Assembly: GCF_051020975.1 (NCBI RefSeq)
Contig: NC_135039.1
Coordinates: forward strand, 15,350,692 to 15,414,691
From: Osmia lignaria lignaria
Taxonomy: Eukaryota > Arthropoda > Insecta > Hymenoptera > Megachilidae
Direction: 5' to 3'
Length of the DNA: 64,000 nucleotides
The translations under genes and the position numbers were made by a program. Below, piece by piece: positions 35,201 to 50,200 of this stretch. Each line of letters starts with the position of its first letter. Position 1 is the first letter of the stretch. The notes under the pieces are model-generated. The model was not told where the DNA came from. It ran no database searches and worked only from the letters and a program-made list of their open reading frames with translations.

Positions 35201-38200
35201 GATTTGAACCGAAGAATTTTAGTATTTAAATCAGACTTTTCTTCTCACTTTAGAAAGAATATCACTCTTTGCCTTACGTGTAAAAAGAAAAGTATACAAC
35301 ACTGTATACATTCTCGTTCCGCGAGTATTATATATATTTATATTTGCCTACCTTCCATAAACCACGTTACCTTCGCTTGAATGAAAAGCAAATACGTTCA
35401 CCGTCGTCGACTCGCTAGTAAATACGTTAACATCCCCTAAATTATTGGATATAAGTTTTCCTCCGTCAATTCAAACAGTTTCCAATCGTGTATTCAATTT
35501 TTCAGATTGCAGAAAATATTAAAACGTTTCTTTGAATTTGGTAATAGGGGAAATTTAAATAGATCAATTATCTGATGGCAAGGGTTAAATTTCGGAACTT
35601 CTAATTAATTAATTAGTAGAGTATTTATTTATTACGTTATCAGAGGTAAAATGAGATTGTCGAATTCACTTATCTTGACGGATGGTGAATTTCTAACTTT
35701 AACCGGTTTGATTTAATGCTGTTAAGTCGGTAACCGAGTATCTCGACACCGGAGCGGCGGCAACTTTCAATTAACTTAAACGCAAATCATTAAAAGGTAA
35801 ATCTATTGGGATCTGTGAGTACTTCGTCCCCCTACGGATACATCATTAACCGCATGGTAAATGAACTAGATACGCCAGCACCTGTTCCGTAACTATCTAC
35901 GATACTCCCAATGGATCGTAGGCTTCGTCCAGCGAATCAAATTAAATCATGCTGGGGCTCGATTAAATACTGGTGGGAACACCACTTACGACCCTTTGCG
36001 AAATATCCGAAAACGACTGAACTCCGTTTTATCACCCTATTTTACGATCACCATTGTTTCCTGTGAAACGTTCAAGGAATAATTACTCTATATTGAACAC
36101 ACAAATTCGTCCCTTTTTTAATTTGCTCTTTTATGGAGGTGACTAAATAATTTGTTTTTTAAATTTGTAGTCTTTTTATAACCGTGACTTTCATAAGCTT
36201 TGCATCAGGGAAATTGACTAATTGAATGTTTCTCGTTAGCTTCGCAAATGAGAAAGAAACTCGGCATAAAGAATCCGTGACATAACGAGAAATGCCGTTC
36301 ATGCAAATTAATTAAGCATTATAAAACGGGACCACGATTAATGTAGAGTTTCCCTGGTGCCGTAGCAATTGAAACGAATGCAGGGAAAGATATAAAAGAA
36401 AGAAAGGAGGGAAAAAAGCGTTCGATTGTGCCGCCTACGTGCACAAGGGGATAACCAGGAAACGAAAGAGGAAAAATAATCTGGGAGAACAATGACTGCT
36501 TGTACGTGGAACAAACGAGCAGCCGGCATGCAAACAGAAAAGTCGTCTGACAAATACAGTCGAGCGACCACTTAACCTCCTCCTCGTCGTCTGCTTCGCT
36601 TTTACATTCAGCCGAGCCATTAAAATATCATTAAATATTAATAAAGTACACATGATTTGAAACTAGCTACCCGGCATCGCAATTTTAACAGCGATTTTCT
36701 TTCGAAATCAGCTGCCATTTAAACAGTACAGGATGTTCTCTCAAGTCTAGGGGGGGATAGATAAATTTTACTAATTATAATTAGTTACTTTTTACGTTTT
36801 GTCTTGGAACGTCGTGGTGTCTTTTTACCGCTATACAATTATTATTGTATAAAAATTGTTTTACCTAAAGTATGGATTCTAGTTCTGGTTGCTATGCAAC
36901 AGAAGGTAGCTTATATTATTAATAACAAGTATAAGACGTTTTCTTGCGTGACAATCGGTAATTATGTCTCGTTCCATTAAAATTTCGAGAACACAGGGAA
37001 TACTTTAGTATCGATGAAGCCCGTCGGCTACTTCCGCTTTAACGATCCGCTCGAACTCGCGCTAATTAGTCGAGATTCGCATCGCATGCTCTGGCATTCG
37101 AGGACCCTTAAAGGAGCGATCGCTTGTCAACAACTGTTCTCGAAACTGTGGAACGCTTGTAATCAAACCTTTTACTGAATTACCCTGTCGACCATCCTGT
37201 CTGACTAGATCAATTTTTATTTTAATGACTTTGTAGTTTCATAGTAATTGGCAAGCACCCTGCAGTGATTGTTAACTTCAATAAATAAAAATGACGAATG
37301 ATTCTCTTTAGTTCATTGTAATTTATATCAATGAATTATACTGATTAAAGGAAACATACTGATTATAAGGAGGAATAATAATTTTGATTGTTTCCATTAC
37401 TATGTTCGTCTCATGCATTAATTTGTAAGAAAATTTGTATTCCATGTTGTTACATTATCATAAGGATGCACTTGATCCTTTATGAACGTGTAATTTATTT
37501 AACTTCCTAGGAGTTCTTAAAATGCAAATTGATCAAGGACATGGAATCAGGAAGATGCATCTTTCTCGGCGTATCGCAGAGGTTAAAGATAAATCGAGTC
37601 GTAAAATTAGACGTGTAATATGCAGATTACTTTGCAGCGCGGTTGCAATATCCTGTTTCTTTCGTCAATCAAAATATGAAAGGAAGTTTTGCTGCATCAA
37701 AAGTTGTTACCTTCGTAACTAGTTTATATTGAAAAGAAAGTTTCTTTAAGAGGCGCATATTAATTCTTTGTAGCACAGAATTTTATACCGAAAAAGGTTC
37801 ATATTTTACGGAAATTTTTAAAATATTTATTCATTCCATGGACCGGTTCGTTTAATTTTCTTTGAAAGATAAAAGCTGCCGTCGCGTTTTATCAGGGTGA
37901 ATAAAAGAGGAAGGAAGATCGACGGCAATCATAGTGGTACGCGTCGAACGATTGTAGCGAATAAGACCTACTTGGATTACTTTCGGTCCTCTTCGACCCT
38001 CTCGGATTTTTCGTGATCGTTGATACGAGTACCCAGGGACCTTAGATTGGATTGTACCCTGATATACTTGCTCTTAAGATAAAAATGTCTTGCTCAGGAA
38101 GGTATCCTAGGAAGAGAACCGCCAGTTGAGAACTGCTGCTCTAATCGATAAATCTTTATTTTCTTCATTTTTTTATAAATGTTGGCTTTCGATTTTGAAA

Positions 38201-41200
38201 CACCCTCTGCAGAAGAAGTACCTTGCACGTTCACGAAGCGAGAGGTGAAAGAGTTGTTACGCGAGTACCACTTTTAAGGGGATACCGAGGAGTAGAAAAG
38301 GGGATGGTTGTTGGAGATAGCGTAGGAAATCTTGAGAATCGATAGAAATTTCCAAGGCGAGAGAGTCACGGGAGCCACGATATCCATTTCTCTGAACAAA
38401 CGACCCAGTATCGTAATCTTTTTCAAGTGTTCGCCTCTTACTCTGTCGTTATTTTTCGATATCCGACTGGCCCGGAAGTTTGACCTGAATGGCAGACGAG
38501 GAGGCAAATAGAAATAGATGCTACCGCGGAACTTTCTAATGTATAAATACTTTTCTTGTACTTTGGATATGGAACTGTTCCAGCTGAATTTATCGCCAAC
38601 ATTTTTAACGTTTCCTCTTTCCCTTCTTTCCTGCATGTTCCATTAAGAATATTATATTAACCCTTCGTTCCTCGAGTTCCATTTAATTTTAAAGAGAAAC
38701 AGAGTTTAGAACGATACGAATTATTTTTTTCGATTGTACCTACACCAAAAAATTTGTAAAATTGACTTTTGTAAAACGTGTATCACGAACGATCCAAAGA
38801 AAATATTCAAAAGGTTATCACTCTAAATAAGTGCAAATTGCTCTTTAGAGAAGAACCCTTTGATTTCTTAGCGGCAAAGAGGCGTGGTGATAACTGACAA
38901 ACAGCTTTTTAAATGCACGTCTTTGCGTTTTCGGTAGCCGCGAGGCAGCTAGTAAAAAATAGACAAAAAGGGTGGCGAGAGAAATGAAACGCTGGGCGCT
39001 TAAAGCCGTGAAATCCCTTCGTTTTTCTTTCTCTCTTATTATATACTTCTCTCTTTCCACCATATTCTTCTGGTATTTTGTTAAAATAAATATCACTGCT
39101 TCTTCTGTGTTCGTTCCCCGTAAGCATACGCAGTATTAATCTTTTATACTTAACACTCCTTAATTAATGTTTTAAGCTCCTTATTCCCTGATTTACTATC
39201 ATTCAGATTTAGATAGCAGGTTGCAGTTTCAGAAACGGTTTAAAGGATAGTCGTGAGCATTAGAAGTTCGAAGGTTATCCGACAATTAAAAACTTGCTCA
39301 GGGTCGGTATCGGGGTGGTTGTTGGAGGAAATGAAGGCCCGGAACAAAGCGTGCTGATTACTGGCGTGGTTGAAAGACAATGCAATGTAATGGGAATGGT
39401 TCGAACAATACTGGCAAGGCTGAGCAACTATCGCGAGCCGAATGCCTATCAACGTGTACTTCGATGAAGTGAGCATACTGGCAAGAGAAACGTACCGTGT
39501 ACAGATAAACACGAGTTGCCGTGAATACCTTTCAGGAATATGCCGATTCTTCTGCGCGATCGTCAATGATCGATCTCTGATATCTAGTTTTCCTCCTATG
39601 CAACGAACTTTTCATTTCTCGCTCTCAGATAGACCGTTATCGCGCTCATTTTCCTTTCAAACGTTTCAGAATTGAAAATCGGAAATACGCGACTAGTCGT
39701 GATCTTGGGTAAAGTTTGTTCATTTTAATTGTTTCCAACTTCTGTTCCAAATTCCACAGTAGACTCGCGTTATATTGCCACGCGATTGATATGATTTTTA
39801 CACGAATTTCTGTTTCCTCTCCTCCTCTAAACGAAAGCTTGAGAGTTTGAAAAATTGTCCAATTCTACAGCCCTGTCTGCGGCAATATAACCGTATATCG
39901 ACTTTCCCAGTTTCTTCTATTCATGCTATTTTTATTCCCCCCAATTTTCTTTCTTTTCTGGAATCCATCAAATAATCTGGCTTATCATTAAGATTCACGA
40001 ATAGGCAGCAATCAACCACAGACATGATTCTGTCACGAAGATATTAATGATGGTTGTGGGTACGCTTTTTCCTAAAGTCCATTTGTAACACTGATTTAAT
40101 CCAAAGCCTCGTCAATCTTGGGATTATGCATCTTTTTCTTCTCCCATGCCTGCGTTTTTCTCCTCTAGAGGATTGTGGAATAAAGGGGTCGTGATTAATA
40201 GACTGCAGATGTTCATGAAAATTACATTCTTTTATAGAAAATTCATACTAAATAAGAGTCTTTCTTTTTTCGTGTATTTACGTTTAAGGACAGTACAGTA
40301 AATTTAGCTAAGTTTACAGATGAATAATAATTTTTCTTACTCCCGTTGTAAAATATTTTCTACGTATTTTACGTTCATCCCCGTTGAATTATTTATTTTT
40401 CCGATTGCAATCAGAAGTACACTTGTTTTAGTCGCACAGACTACACCGTGTAAAGAATATGTAAATATCGAAGATTAACAATGGCCAAACACTTTCGCAC
40501 GATAATGCACGTACCTGTATTATTTATCCATTTACATATTTTAAGCGAATAAATTGCAGACGCTTTATGCATACGTTGCCAAGCGTAAAATATTTTCAGC
40601 TTAGTGATTAATATTCACCGATGGCAATGGTAATTCCTTACGCGAACGCAGCTCATCCCCATCTGCTGCTGCGCCAAGGCGAAATCACGTATTTACTATC
40701 GGGCATTTTTATCGCCGATGTCACGCCGCACCGAATCGCGTTATTGTCGTCCTAGTTGGAAATTATCCAGGCTACGAGCCAGACTGGAGTCTGTGAACAA
40801 CGCGAATATCAATATTTGCCAGCACACGTTGTTGGTTCCACCGCCTTTGGTCACAGATTGTTAAGCTAATTTCTCCCGGCTTTACAGTGCCTACCCTTTG
40901 AAACGGTGTTCTTCAATGAAACTTTCAAAATCAAACACTTAAGGTCAACAGGAGTGAGGGTCCTGGTGTAAATTGATCTTGGGATTCATACAGGGAAGTC
41001 ATGTTGGTACGCGAAGCTTCAAATCTAGAAATTTCGTGACAATGATAGAGGCACAATTAAAAAAAAATTGCAAATTTCTCAATATTCGAATTTTCATTAT
41101 TACAATTTTTATTAATCTGTAATAATAAAATTATTTTAATTGCAAAAACATTATTTTATTTGAATTTTGTAGTAATTAATATTTTTTCTCTAAATCTTCC

Positions 41201-44200
41201 CTAATCTTGATAGATGGTCATCTAGGGATTTTCTTAGCGCGCAAAGTCTCTGCGCAGGCTCCTCGCGCTAGGGAACCCTAGCGTTCGACTTCCCAAGCGC
41301 TCATTGCTTTCTCTTTTCATAAATTTGATTCAACAATAGAGAGTTTCTAATATTTTCGTGACAATGATAGAGGCACAATTAAAAAACAATTGCAAATTTC
41401 TCAATATTCGAATTTTCATTATTACAATTTTTATTAATCTGTAATAATAAAATTATTTTAATTGCAAAAACATTATTTTATTTGAATTTTGTAGTATTTA
41501 ATATTTTTTCTCTAAATCTTCCCTAATCTTGATAGATGGTCATCTAGGGATTTTCTTAGCGCGCAAAGTCTCTGCGCAGGCTCCTCGCGCTAGGGAACCC
41601 TAGCGTTCGACTTCCCAAGCGCTCATTGCTTTCTCTTTTCATAAATTTGATTCAACAATAGAGAGTTTCTAATATAACACTTTCATAATCCTCAATGGAG
41701 GTTAATAAATGGGAAATCATCGTCAAATGTAAATTACCGTTTCCGGTGGTCTTCATGGTGTTATTTGCGAAGGTTTTTGTCGCCCTGTCGCCAGAATCCG
41801 CATCCTTGTTGGAAACCTTCCCACATCGTGACCACTGATTCGTTTACCGTGTCACCTTGTCGCAGAAAACCGAGGTCATGTAAGCTGGTATAACAGGGGT
41901 AATTAATGTGCCAACAGTGGTAACAGAAGCATAAAAGCATGAGACAGATGTTCAGCAGTGACCATTAATCCAAAAATCAAATTTTATATACCATACAATT
42001 ATAACTATAATTAAATACAATGGAATGTAATATTTCTAACAGAAAAATAGGAAAATTTCTAGTAGAAAAACAATTTTACTATTGAATTCCAAAATTTTCT
42101 TGGATAATTAATCATTCAAACTGGACAAACATACTCTTATTATTTTGTATTATTTAATTCGGTAATAACAAAGCTTATTGAGGTGTCGTTGTCAGTCCTC
42201 GTTGCACCGTACTTAAATTCCTCTTCATTCCTCCTCTCTTCATTCGCCACCAGTCCCCCTCCTCTTGCCAGCCCTCTTTAACATATACAGTGAAATTTAA
42301 TTACTCCGACCGGCACTCGCCGAAACTCCACTTGAGCGTGTAATAATTTCGTCGGAAGCCGAGAGAAATGCCGGGAACGAGGAGGATTCGGGAAAACGAC
42401 GCCTCTCAACCTCCTTGCCGAACGGAAACTACCGAGTTCTGCAAGTATTCTAATTCCTTTCTCGCCTCTTCCCACTTTTTAATCCTTCCTCTACGTGTAC
42501 GAAACTATTAATCGAACCTTTGCTTTTTAAGTTCCTTATCGTTCCAACTAAGGATTCATCCCTTTTTTTTTATATTTATTTCCTTGATATCGTATCCTGA
42601 AAAATTAATGACAATCTGGGTCATTAATGGCATAGGTTAAAGACTTTCCTTCGAATTTGTATTCAATTAAAATACATTCTCAAATGTTCGGTAGCCACGG
42701 GGCACCGGAGGTCTAAATCCACTCCTGTTATAAAGACGATTCAATTTATAAGAAGCTGTGTGAAATCGTTGACTAATAGAGTCCATAAAACATGAGAAAA
42801 TTAAAAAGTTGATCATTTATTAAGTAAAAAGGTGTGTAGCGTAGCCGACGATCTTCAACAGGGATTTGTGAGAGAAACGAAGAAACACGTTCCTGTGTAT
42901 GGCATGAAAAATGAACTGGCAGAAAGTGATACATGGAAGATATCCTGGTTACCGGTATCATATTGTGGTCACGTAGGTGTGCAAGAAAAGTAGAAGAACA
43001 GTCTCCTTTCCTGTCATAGTTCATGCCTTCGAAAATGGAGCCTGATGTCTAACCGAAGCAATAATTTTTCTTAACGCTTGCTTTAACCCTGTTCACGGTA
43101 CGGGTTCTTGCTACCACCTCCTATTTCGCTACAAAATCCTTAGCACTTTAGCTGCGGTGCTTTTAGTTGGATCGATAGGGCCGTCCATTCATCCATGTTC
43201 CGTCGTTCCGCAAGGATGGGCTTTGAAAAGAACCGACTGTTTATGTTCCATTGACCTTTCCTTGCGTTTCCATGAAACGTATACGATATCTTTTTTCTTT
43301 TTTTTTCTTCAAACAAATCTCGAACAATAAGTTTCACACCTTGTGTGGTTGAATGGCATACAGGGTCATTGGTGATTGGCAGTGTAAATAGAGGGGCCAT
43401 ACAGATACTCAATTTAGGTCTTCGTATTCACTGCAATAAACGATTTATATGTGCAAATTTGGAGAATATTGATTTTCGTTCATTGTTTTAGTTAATTAAC
43501 TGTCGTCTGGTCTTATGAATTGAATATGAAAGCAGGATGTGTGCATTCAGTATCTGTGGAGCATACTAGTGTTCCCTAGAGAAAATGGTAATGTTGGAGA
43601 CCTCGCCATTGGTCCAAACATGTGAAAATTCGTTGTATAGATCTGTAGATTTCTACTTTACAGTAGAAAATATCTATCAGGAAAATAATCTTTAGATTTT
43701 TTTAGAGAAAAATTGAAAAACCTCCAATAGATAAATAGGAAAATTTGCAATAGAAATTTTCTAGGAATAAAATGATACAGTTGTAAAATAGAGCTCTTCT
43801 TTCTGTTTATGCATTATTTCCTGTAGTTTCTGACACAGATAGGTATGTACCAATTTCGATCTTTCGACACAACACGTGTGGCATCTGTTTGGTTCACATA
43901 ATGTGCGGATAGCGCGATATGGCATGTGGGGTCGAGGTTTACCTGTCATCGTGTATACTCGCTTAATTAGCTGATTCTCGTTCCAGGGATGACTAAATTG
44001 CTTCGTCTGCACCTGTGAATTAGAGATTTGTTTCGCAACTATAATTACATATAACACCCTTATTCTTTGCAACATTCTCCATATCATTTTATTTCTCCTT
44101 TACCCTCCAACTGAAATGTGGAAAACTGATAAAATTTACCACCCTTACAGCCCCGTCCAGTGCATTTGAAAAAATAGTGGTTATAATATTTTACTATGCC

Positions 44201-47200
44201 TCGTGATATTTTATAACTCTGTTGTGGAAAATGATAAAATTATTACAACTGTTTAAAAAATATGGGTGGCTCAAGTTTCATACTCCCCAAGCTGTGATAA
44301 GAAACATTGAAGAAGCCATAGAAGGCGTTAATGCAGAAGTTTTAAAGTTGTGCATAAAATACGAGTATAATAAAAGTTTATGCATCGATACGACCTGGAA
44401 ATAAATTTAATATTTTGGCATCGAACGAGCAACGTTTCAACAATTTTAGTATATCATGTTTACGTTCCGTTTATTTAAACTTTATATTCATGTTTCGTCA
44501 GATTCTTTTTCTGATAAGAACGTTTTATAAAATTCCAAAAGTGAAGATGCAAAATCCGCTGCATAATTGTACAAAGAATATTTTTTAAAATGGATTACTT
44601 GGAATAAAATTACTTAAATCCGATCATCCTCTTTTTCTAAATATTCTAAAACGAATATTCAAACTTCCTATACGGTCACACGAATTGAACCGGTTCAAAG
44701 GTGTTTTTGACGACAAAGGGTTGAGGCGGATCAAAGGGGACGTGTGAGGACAGACGGATTGAAAGAAGCCGGCGGAGAAAAAGAAAATTTTAGTATGAGC
44801 CTCTCTCGCGAGGATCGCACGCTCGTCCTGTCCCAGCCATCCCGGCTGAGAAAGTGTGTCATCATTGTTCGTTGCTACCCTTTAAAAAGGTACGAACAAA
44901 GGGAAGGGCAAAAGTGCAGCGCGCTTTCGCACAAACGAGCAGACAGTCGAGATCGAGGAATAAAGCGACACCCATCCCTATTCACGATGCACGAGTACTA
45001 CATAAAAGGGATCTAACGTTCGTTAGAAACTGCTTCTTGTAAAGAATAACCACTGATAACTTTATTCTAACTTCTCTTCAACGTTTCGGCGGTGGGAATT
45101 AATGGCGATTGTGATTAACGAGATACCTGTCAAACACACTTATCTTCATTTTTTTCTTGCGTACATTAAGTTTTTTGTTCTTTAATCTAAAAAGATAGTT
45201 GTAATCAGAGTTAGGTATGGCTTACTGGTCAATTTAATCCATTGAAATAAAATATATTAAAGTACTCCATTCTATATTGAAGTGTTTAGCAATGAATAAA
45301 ATGACTTTTAAACAAGAACCTTCTTCACTACAGACTTTAGAAAAAAAATTATTGGAAAGATGAAGCTGTCTAATGAATGAAACACTCGATTCAACTTGAC
45401 CCAAATAACTCCCCCTTTCAAACGCGGTCATCAAGATTAACCAGCACCTCGAACGATTAAGAAAATTTACCACTTGGGTTGATAGAAAATTTCAATTTCA
45501 TTTCTTATGCAATGGAGCAGATTGAAATAAAATTGAATAGTAGAAATTTGGTTAACCCTTTTACTATGAGCCCTCCAACTGAGAATAAGAATTACAATTG
45601 AATGGTTGAATTTTCGTTTTCATATTTTAAAAAAATATTAATTTAATTGATGGCGGACCATGGAGAGAGCCCTAATCGGACATTGAACTGTAATGAAAAT
45701 TGTTTTTACGTTTGAAAATGAAATTTTCTAATGGAGTTTCTCAATCGTTTAACTTTTGACGAGAAAAGGTGGACGTAGAAGGAAACAAAGCCGATTTAAA
45801 AGATGTTTTCGACGCAATTAAATTCTTTATCCGATGGGTATTGCACCGGTCTCTTTAATATTTCATGAAAGAGCTTGCTAGAGCCACAGTGACAGCCCCT
45901 CTTCGTGTAAAACTCGACTAGGAAAGTTTCGAGAGCATCGGCGACGCGAGACACGACGCGACGGTATTAAAAACTCCCCCAGAGAGTCTGTTAACAATTT
46001 TCATTCTGCGCCTGGTGCATCTGTGTCCTACTTTCTCTGACGTGCACTTTAGTTCGGGTATTTGAATTTATATTAAAAATCGTAGGTGCGTATGTATGGG
46101 GGCTACGCCGGGATGCAGAGCTTTGTTCTACAATCAAACTCGAGATATTCCGAGTTTTTCTTGTAATTGGACCAGTTTTTACTTACTAATTGGAATATTT
46201 CGTTAACAGACTCGTTTCCACTTGTTTTTGTTTCCTCAAACTGTAGTTTATTTTTTTATGCTCTGTTAATCTTCGTTCAGATGGTACTGGCTCACTTTTA
46301 CTCCAAGATTATTTTGCAATTGACGCTTGTTTTATTGCCATCTGGGTTTGGAAGTTTGAAAAATTAAACTGTTTAGGTATTTCGAGTATTTTCAAAAAGA
46401 AACGTAACTGTTTGACCGAGGTACGTAGAGGAGGTTAAAATTTCATGGGCCAAGTTGAAAATATTGGACGTTCATCGATTGAAAGCGACGATGTGGAAAC
46501 ATCTGACGTTATATCGAACCGATAGCGGAGTTGTTCAATAACCGTACGAGGATTTATGCATACGTGTATGAAGGATATTGCGTCTGTATACGTATAGAGG
46601 AAACTAGAAGCATCCTTGGCATTCCTAAATTGGAGGCTAGCCTAGCGGAGATTACGTTAGAGACTAGAGAACTGTTTGCCCTGGCTTACCAGAAACTGAA
46701 TAATTACTTAACGATCCGTGCGCCTACATTAATTTCAATAATTATTCAACCTACTGGCACAGAAATTATTTTTTTTTTTTCTTTTTTCAATTTTCTCCCA
46801 TTAGATTTGAAATTTTAAGTGATTATAGAAAATTTTAAGAATCGTGATTGAAAACCTTCAGAAAATAAAAATGCAAAGTGGAAAGAAAATACAGGGAGGA
46901 TAACTACGTATCTTATTGTTAGAAATATCTTTCCTACTGAAAGCTTCGTTGCTCTTAACCTCTTGTTACGGTCCGCCGACATCCAATTTACACAAAAATT
47001 GCCAGGACATTTTTTCGCTTCGCGCAAGTCGTTGAATATTCCGTAGCGTAATGCGCGATGCAAATGACAAAGAATTTATAAGTCTTTCTTCATTCCCTAA
47101 ATAAAAGGAATCTACCTTTTGTTCTCAATGTAGATTTTCTACGGTATATGTTTTCATTTCTTTCACTTGAAAGAAGTACAAGTTCTCTGACCTCCTTAAT

Positions 47201-50200
47201 TGTTATCAATTATGAATAAAAAGAAACTAATTACGTTGAATTTAAATATATTATATTCCTTGAAAAATTTTTAGGCATAATTATAAGGAATGATTTTTTA
47301 ATCTCTGTCCACAATACATTTAGTACACTGCAAATACATTCCAGTTAATGTCGTGTTACGGATAACAGAAGCATTAAACGGCTCAGGCGGTAGAAAATAC
47401 CGTATTCTAGGTAGAGATTCCGTGGCTAGAAAGCAGTAAAGGGGTTCTAGATCATTTCTATTGTGAAAGCTACAAGGGGCGCCCGATATTTACGTAATTA
47501 TTGGGCTATGCGTTCTCTTTACTAACCGCTCTCCAACATTATGGTTCTCATGGTTCATGCATCATCGTTAGACCACCCTGCGCCCTTGTGCAGACGATAG
47601 CCATCGTCTGCTTTAACCACCTCCATGAAAGTGGTTAAGCCTTTAACAGTCTGCACATTCGTTACTCTTTAGACACGTAGAGGGGTAAAATGGGCCGTCT
47701 AATATAATTTTTCATTTAACAAAAAATTAGAAGGCAAAGAATGCTTTAACACTTTGATTGCTATGTTGAGGTTGTTGAAAATTTTACAGATTTCCGAAAT
47801 TTCATAAATTATAAAAATTTTAATTATCCTTTTCTATAGTGTACTATTAATCAAATATTTTCAACGTTAGACAGCCAAATATTTGATGGCTTTCTGGAGA
47901 TAGTTTGAGAAAGATTGGAGCGATAAGTTTCTGTGAAAAGGTGGGCATAAATTGAAATTGCCTCGTAAAGAGCAGCAGCGTTGTTCAAATGCATCCAGTT
48001 TCGTGGTACGTGGTGGCGCATAAATGAAAATCATTCCAAGCAAGAATTACCAGTCCATGTAGACTAGGAGTGTTAAAAGGGATGAATTCACGTGTGATCC
48101 ACGAAGGTGGAGAATTTGGCGATGTTATCTCACTTGATGAATACGTAATGCAGGTTTATACGGTTCCTGGTTCCTCTGTAATCGCGATGCAACCATAAAA
48201 CAGCCGATACCTCGTGCAAAATAAAATTTCATTTTACCGGCACTCTATTTTCAAAGAAATCAATATTTTATGTTCTTGCCGGTTTGATGACTGTTTTATT
48301 GTATATAAAAATTTTATAACAATTCTTGATAAAAGTCCTACTGGAACATTGGAAATTGCCTGGCGAGAAATAACAAAAATTTCCACACCTCAGAAAATAC
48401 CAGTCGCATAAATCTACCTTCTATTGCTATCCTCTTTTACATTGTCCAGAACAATTTACCGCTATTATCCTTCATATTTCTGATCATCCGAATAGCCATT
48501 GCGGTTTTGTTGTCTGATTTCAGTTGAAAGTAGGTAGATAAACGAGTGTATGGTAAAAAGCCTGGTAAGTAGTAATGGAAAGCCATTGGCCAGCCAATTG
48601 GCTCATTGGCAGGATTATGCATTATAGGACAGTTAATACACGCGTTTATGGAGCAAAAGCCGACTGGGATTAGTTCTACCTGTTAATAACTGCATCGATG
48701 CACAGCTGCAACACTACCGATGCAATTATTATATTTCATACTATTCTTATTTTCTAAATTTATTTTTACGCATTTAATTTCTGGTTAATATCCTTCACCT
48801 ATTTCCAAATATTTATCAAATTAACGAAACTTCTGGTCTTGTTTGTAATTAGAATAAGATAGAACCTTTAATTCGAAAATGACGGTTAATTATCTCGTGA
48901 AATCATAGCAGAAAATTTGTTTGTGTTCTACGCGAATACCTTAGCAAGTAACATCGTTGACGATCCACAAATTCAGCGAGATGAGGTGGTCTAATTAATC
49001 GCAAGCACACACGGCAATGAGAACCGGGTAGTCTAGCAGCTGCCTATAATTATCGCGATAAACCACTTCTGAGTGCATTGGCATCGTCGCTGGCTGCCAC
49101 CAATTCGAAATGCTTCGGATTGGTTATCAGGGCTCGTGGAACGAGTGTCGATAAAGGGGTGAGTTGGTAAAAAACCGGGCTTTCGGTTTGGTGGGGATAA
49201 ACAGATAGCGTTTGATCAATGAACCGTGGCGAAGGGAAAGGCAAAACACGCTGTTATATGGATTATTGCAATCAATATATTGTATTGAATGTTGTAATTA
49301 TTGTGGTCAATCGTGACTGGTAATTTACTGGGAACTTTAGTTATTATTATCAATTATGATAATTACATTTTGGGGATAAAAAAAAACAAATTGGTGCAAG
49401 TGTTTTTCTTGTAAATGTAATAGTCACTTTTGACCCCGGTCTCGTTTAACTTATATAATCTATAGAAAAGAACAAACTGATGAGCAATGGTTTTACATAG
49501 TTTGCAATACTATTACCATTTAGTTAACAGTAACAAGGAAAGTTATCCAAGTGACAAGCCGATTTTGGATCATTCGTTGAGTGGATTTTCATGTAAGCTC
49601 TCTGATCCTCTTTGAAACAATCGAAAATCCTTTCGTCGATTCTACAGGCATATTATCACTCCCTTTGCAACTTTTCTACTCAGATATTTTCCTTACTGTA
49701 AGAACTGATTAAAATTTCTTTTTTGTTAAACGTAACATTATTTTAAATTTTGCTGGAAATTCTTCAAATTAAAATATGTAATTTTGCGAGCAGTTTGAAG
49801 CGAGAAATTCTAGCGTAGTAACAAAAGCAGCTTTCGCGTTCTTTCTTTGAACTTCGATGAAAATTCATTTAACTTGCGGACCTCCTGCGTTACCGCAAAC
49901 CTCGCGTAATTTCGCGCTGCGAGCTTTTCATGCCGTCTATAATTCTTCTTTTTCACATTCTCGCCACCCCTTTCGTTTCTTTAATTAATCGACGCGTACA
50001 GGGGTGGAACAACGATTTACGAGTAAATCGGGAAAGTTTCCTTTCCCCTGAATCGTTAACAGGGTTCTTTTATTTCCCTCAGAAAAAAAAAGTTGTTCTC
50101 CAGCTAGAATTTCGTATCGATCAGTGCAAAACGACAACAATGTAGTTATTTTTGAATACAGAGATAAACTTTTAAATTTTTTTTTCAACTCTGTACACAG

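Noticed and set aside
43761..44087. 108-codon minus-strand frame with Cys/His residues
   Set aside because: Composition is plausible but no family was recognised and the adjacent plus-strand frame is an equally weak transposase-like match; left undecided.
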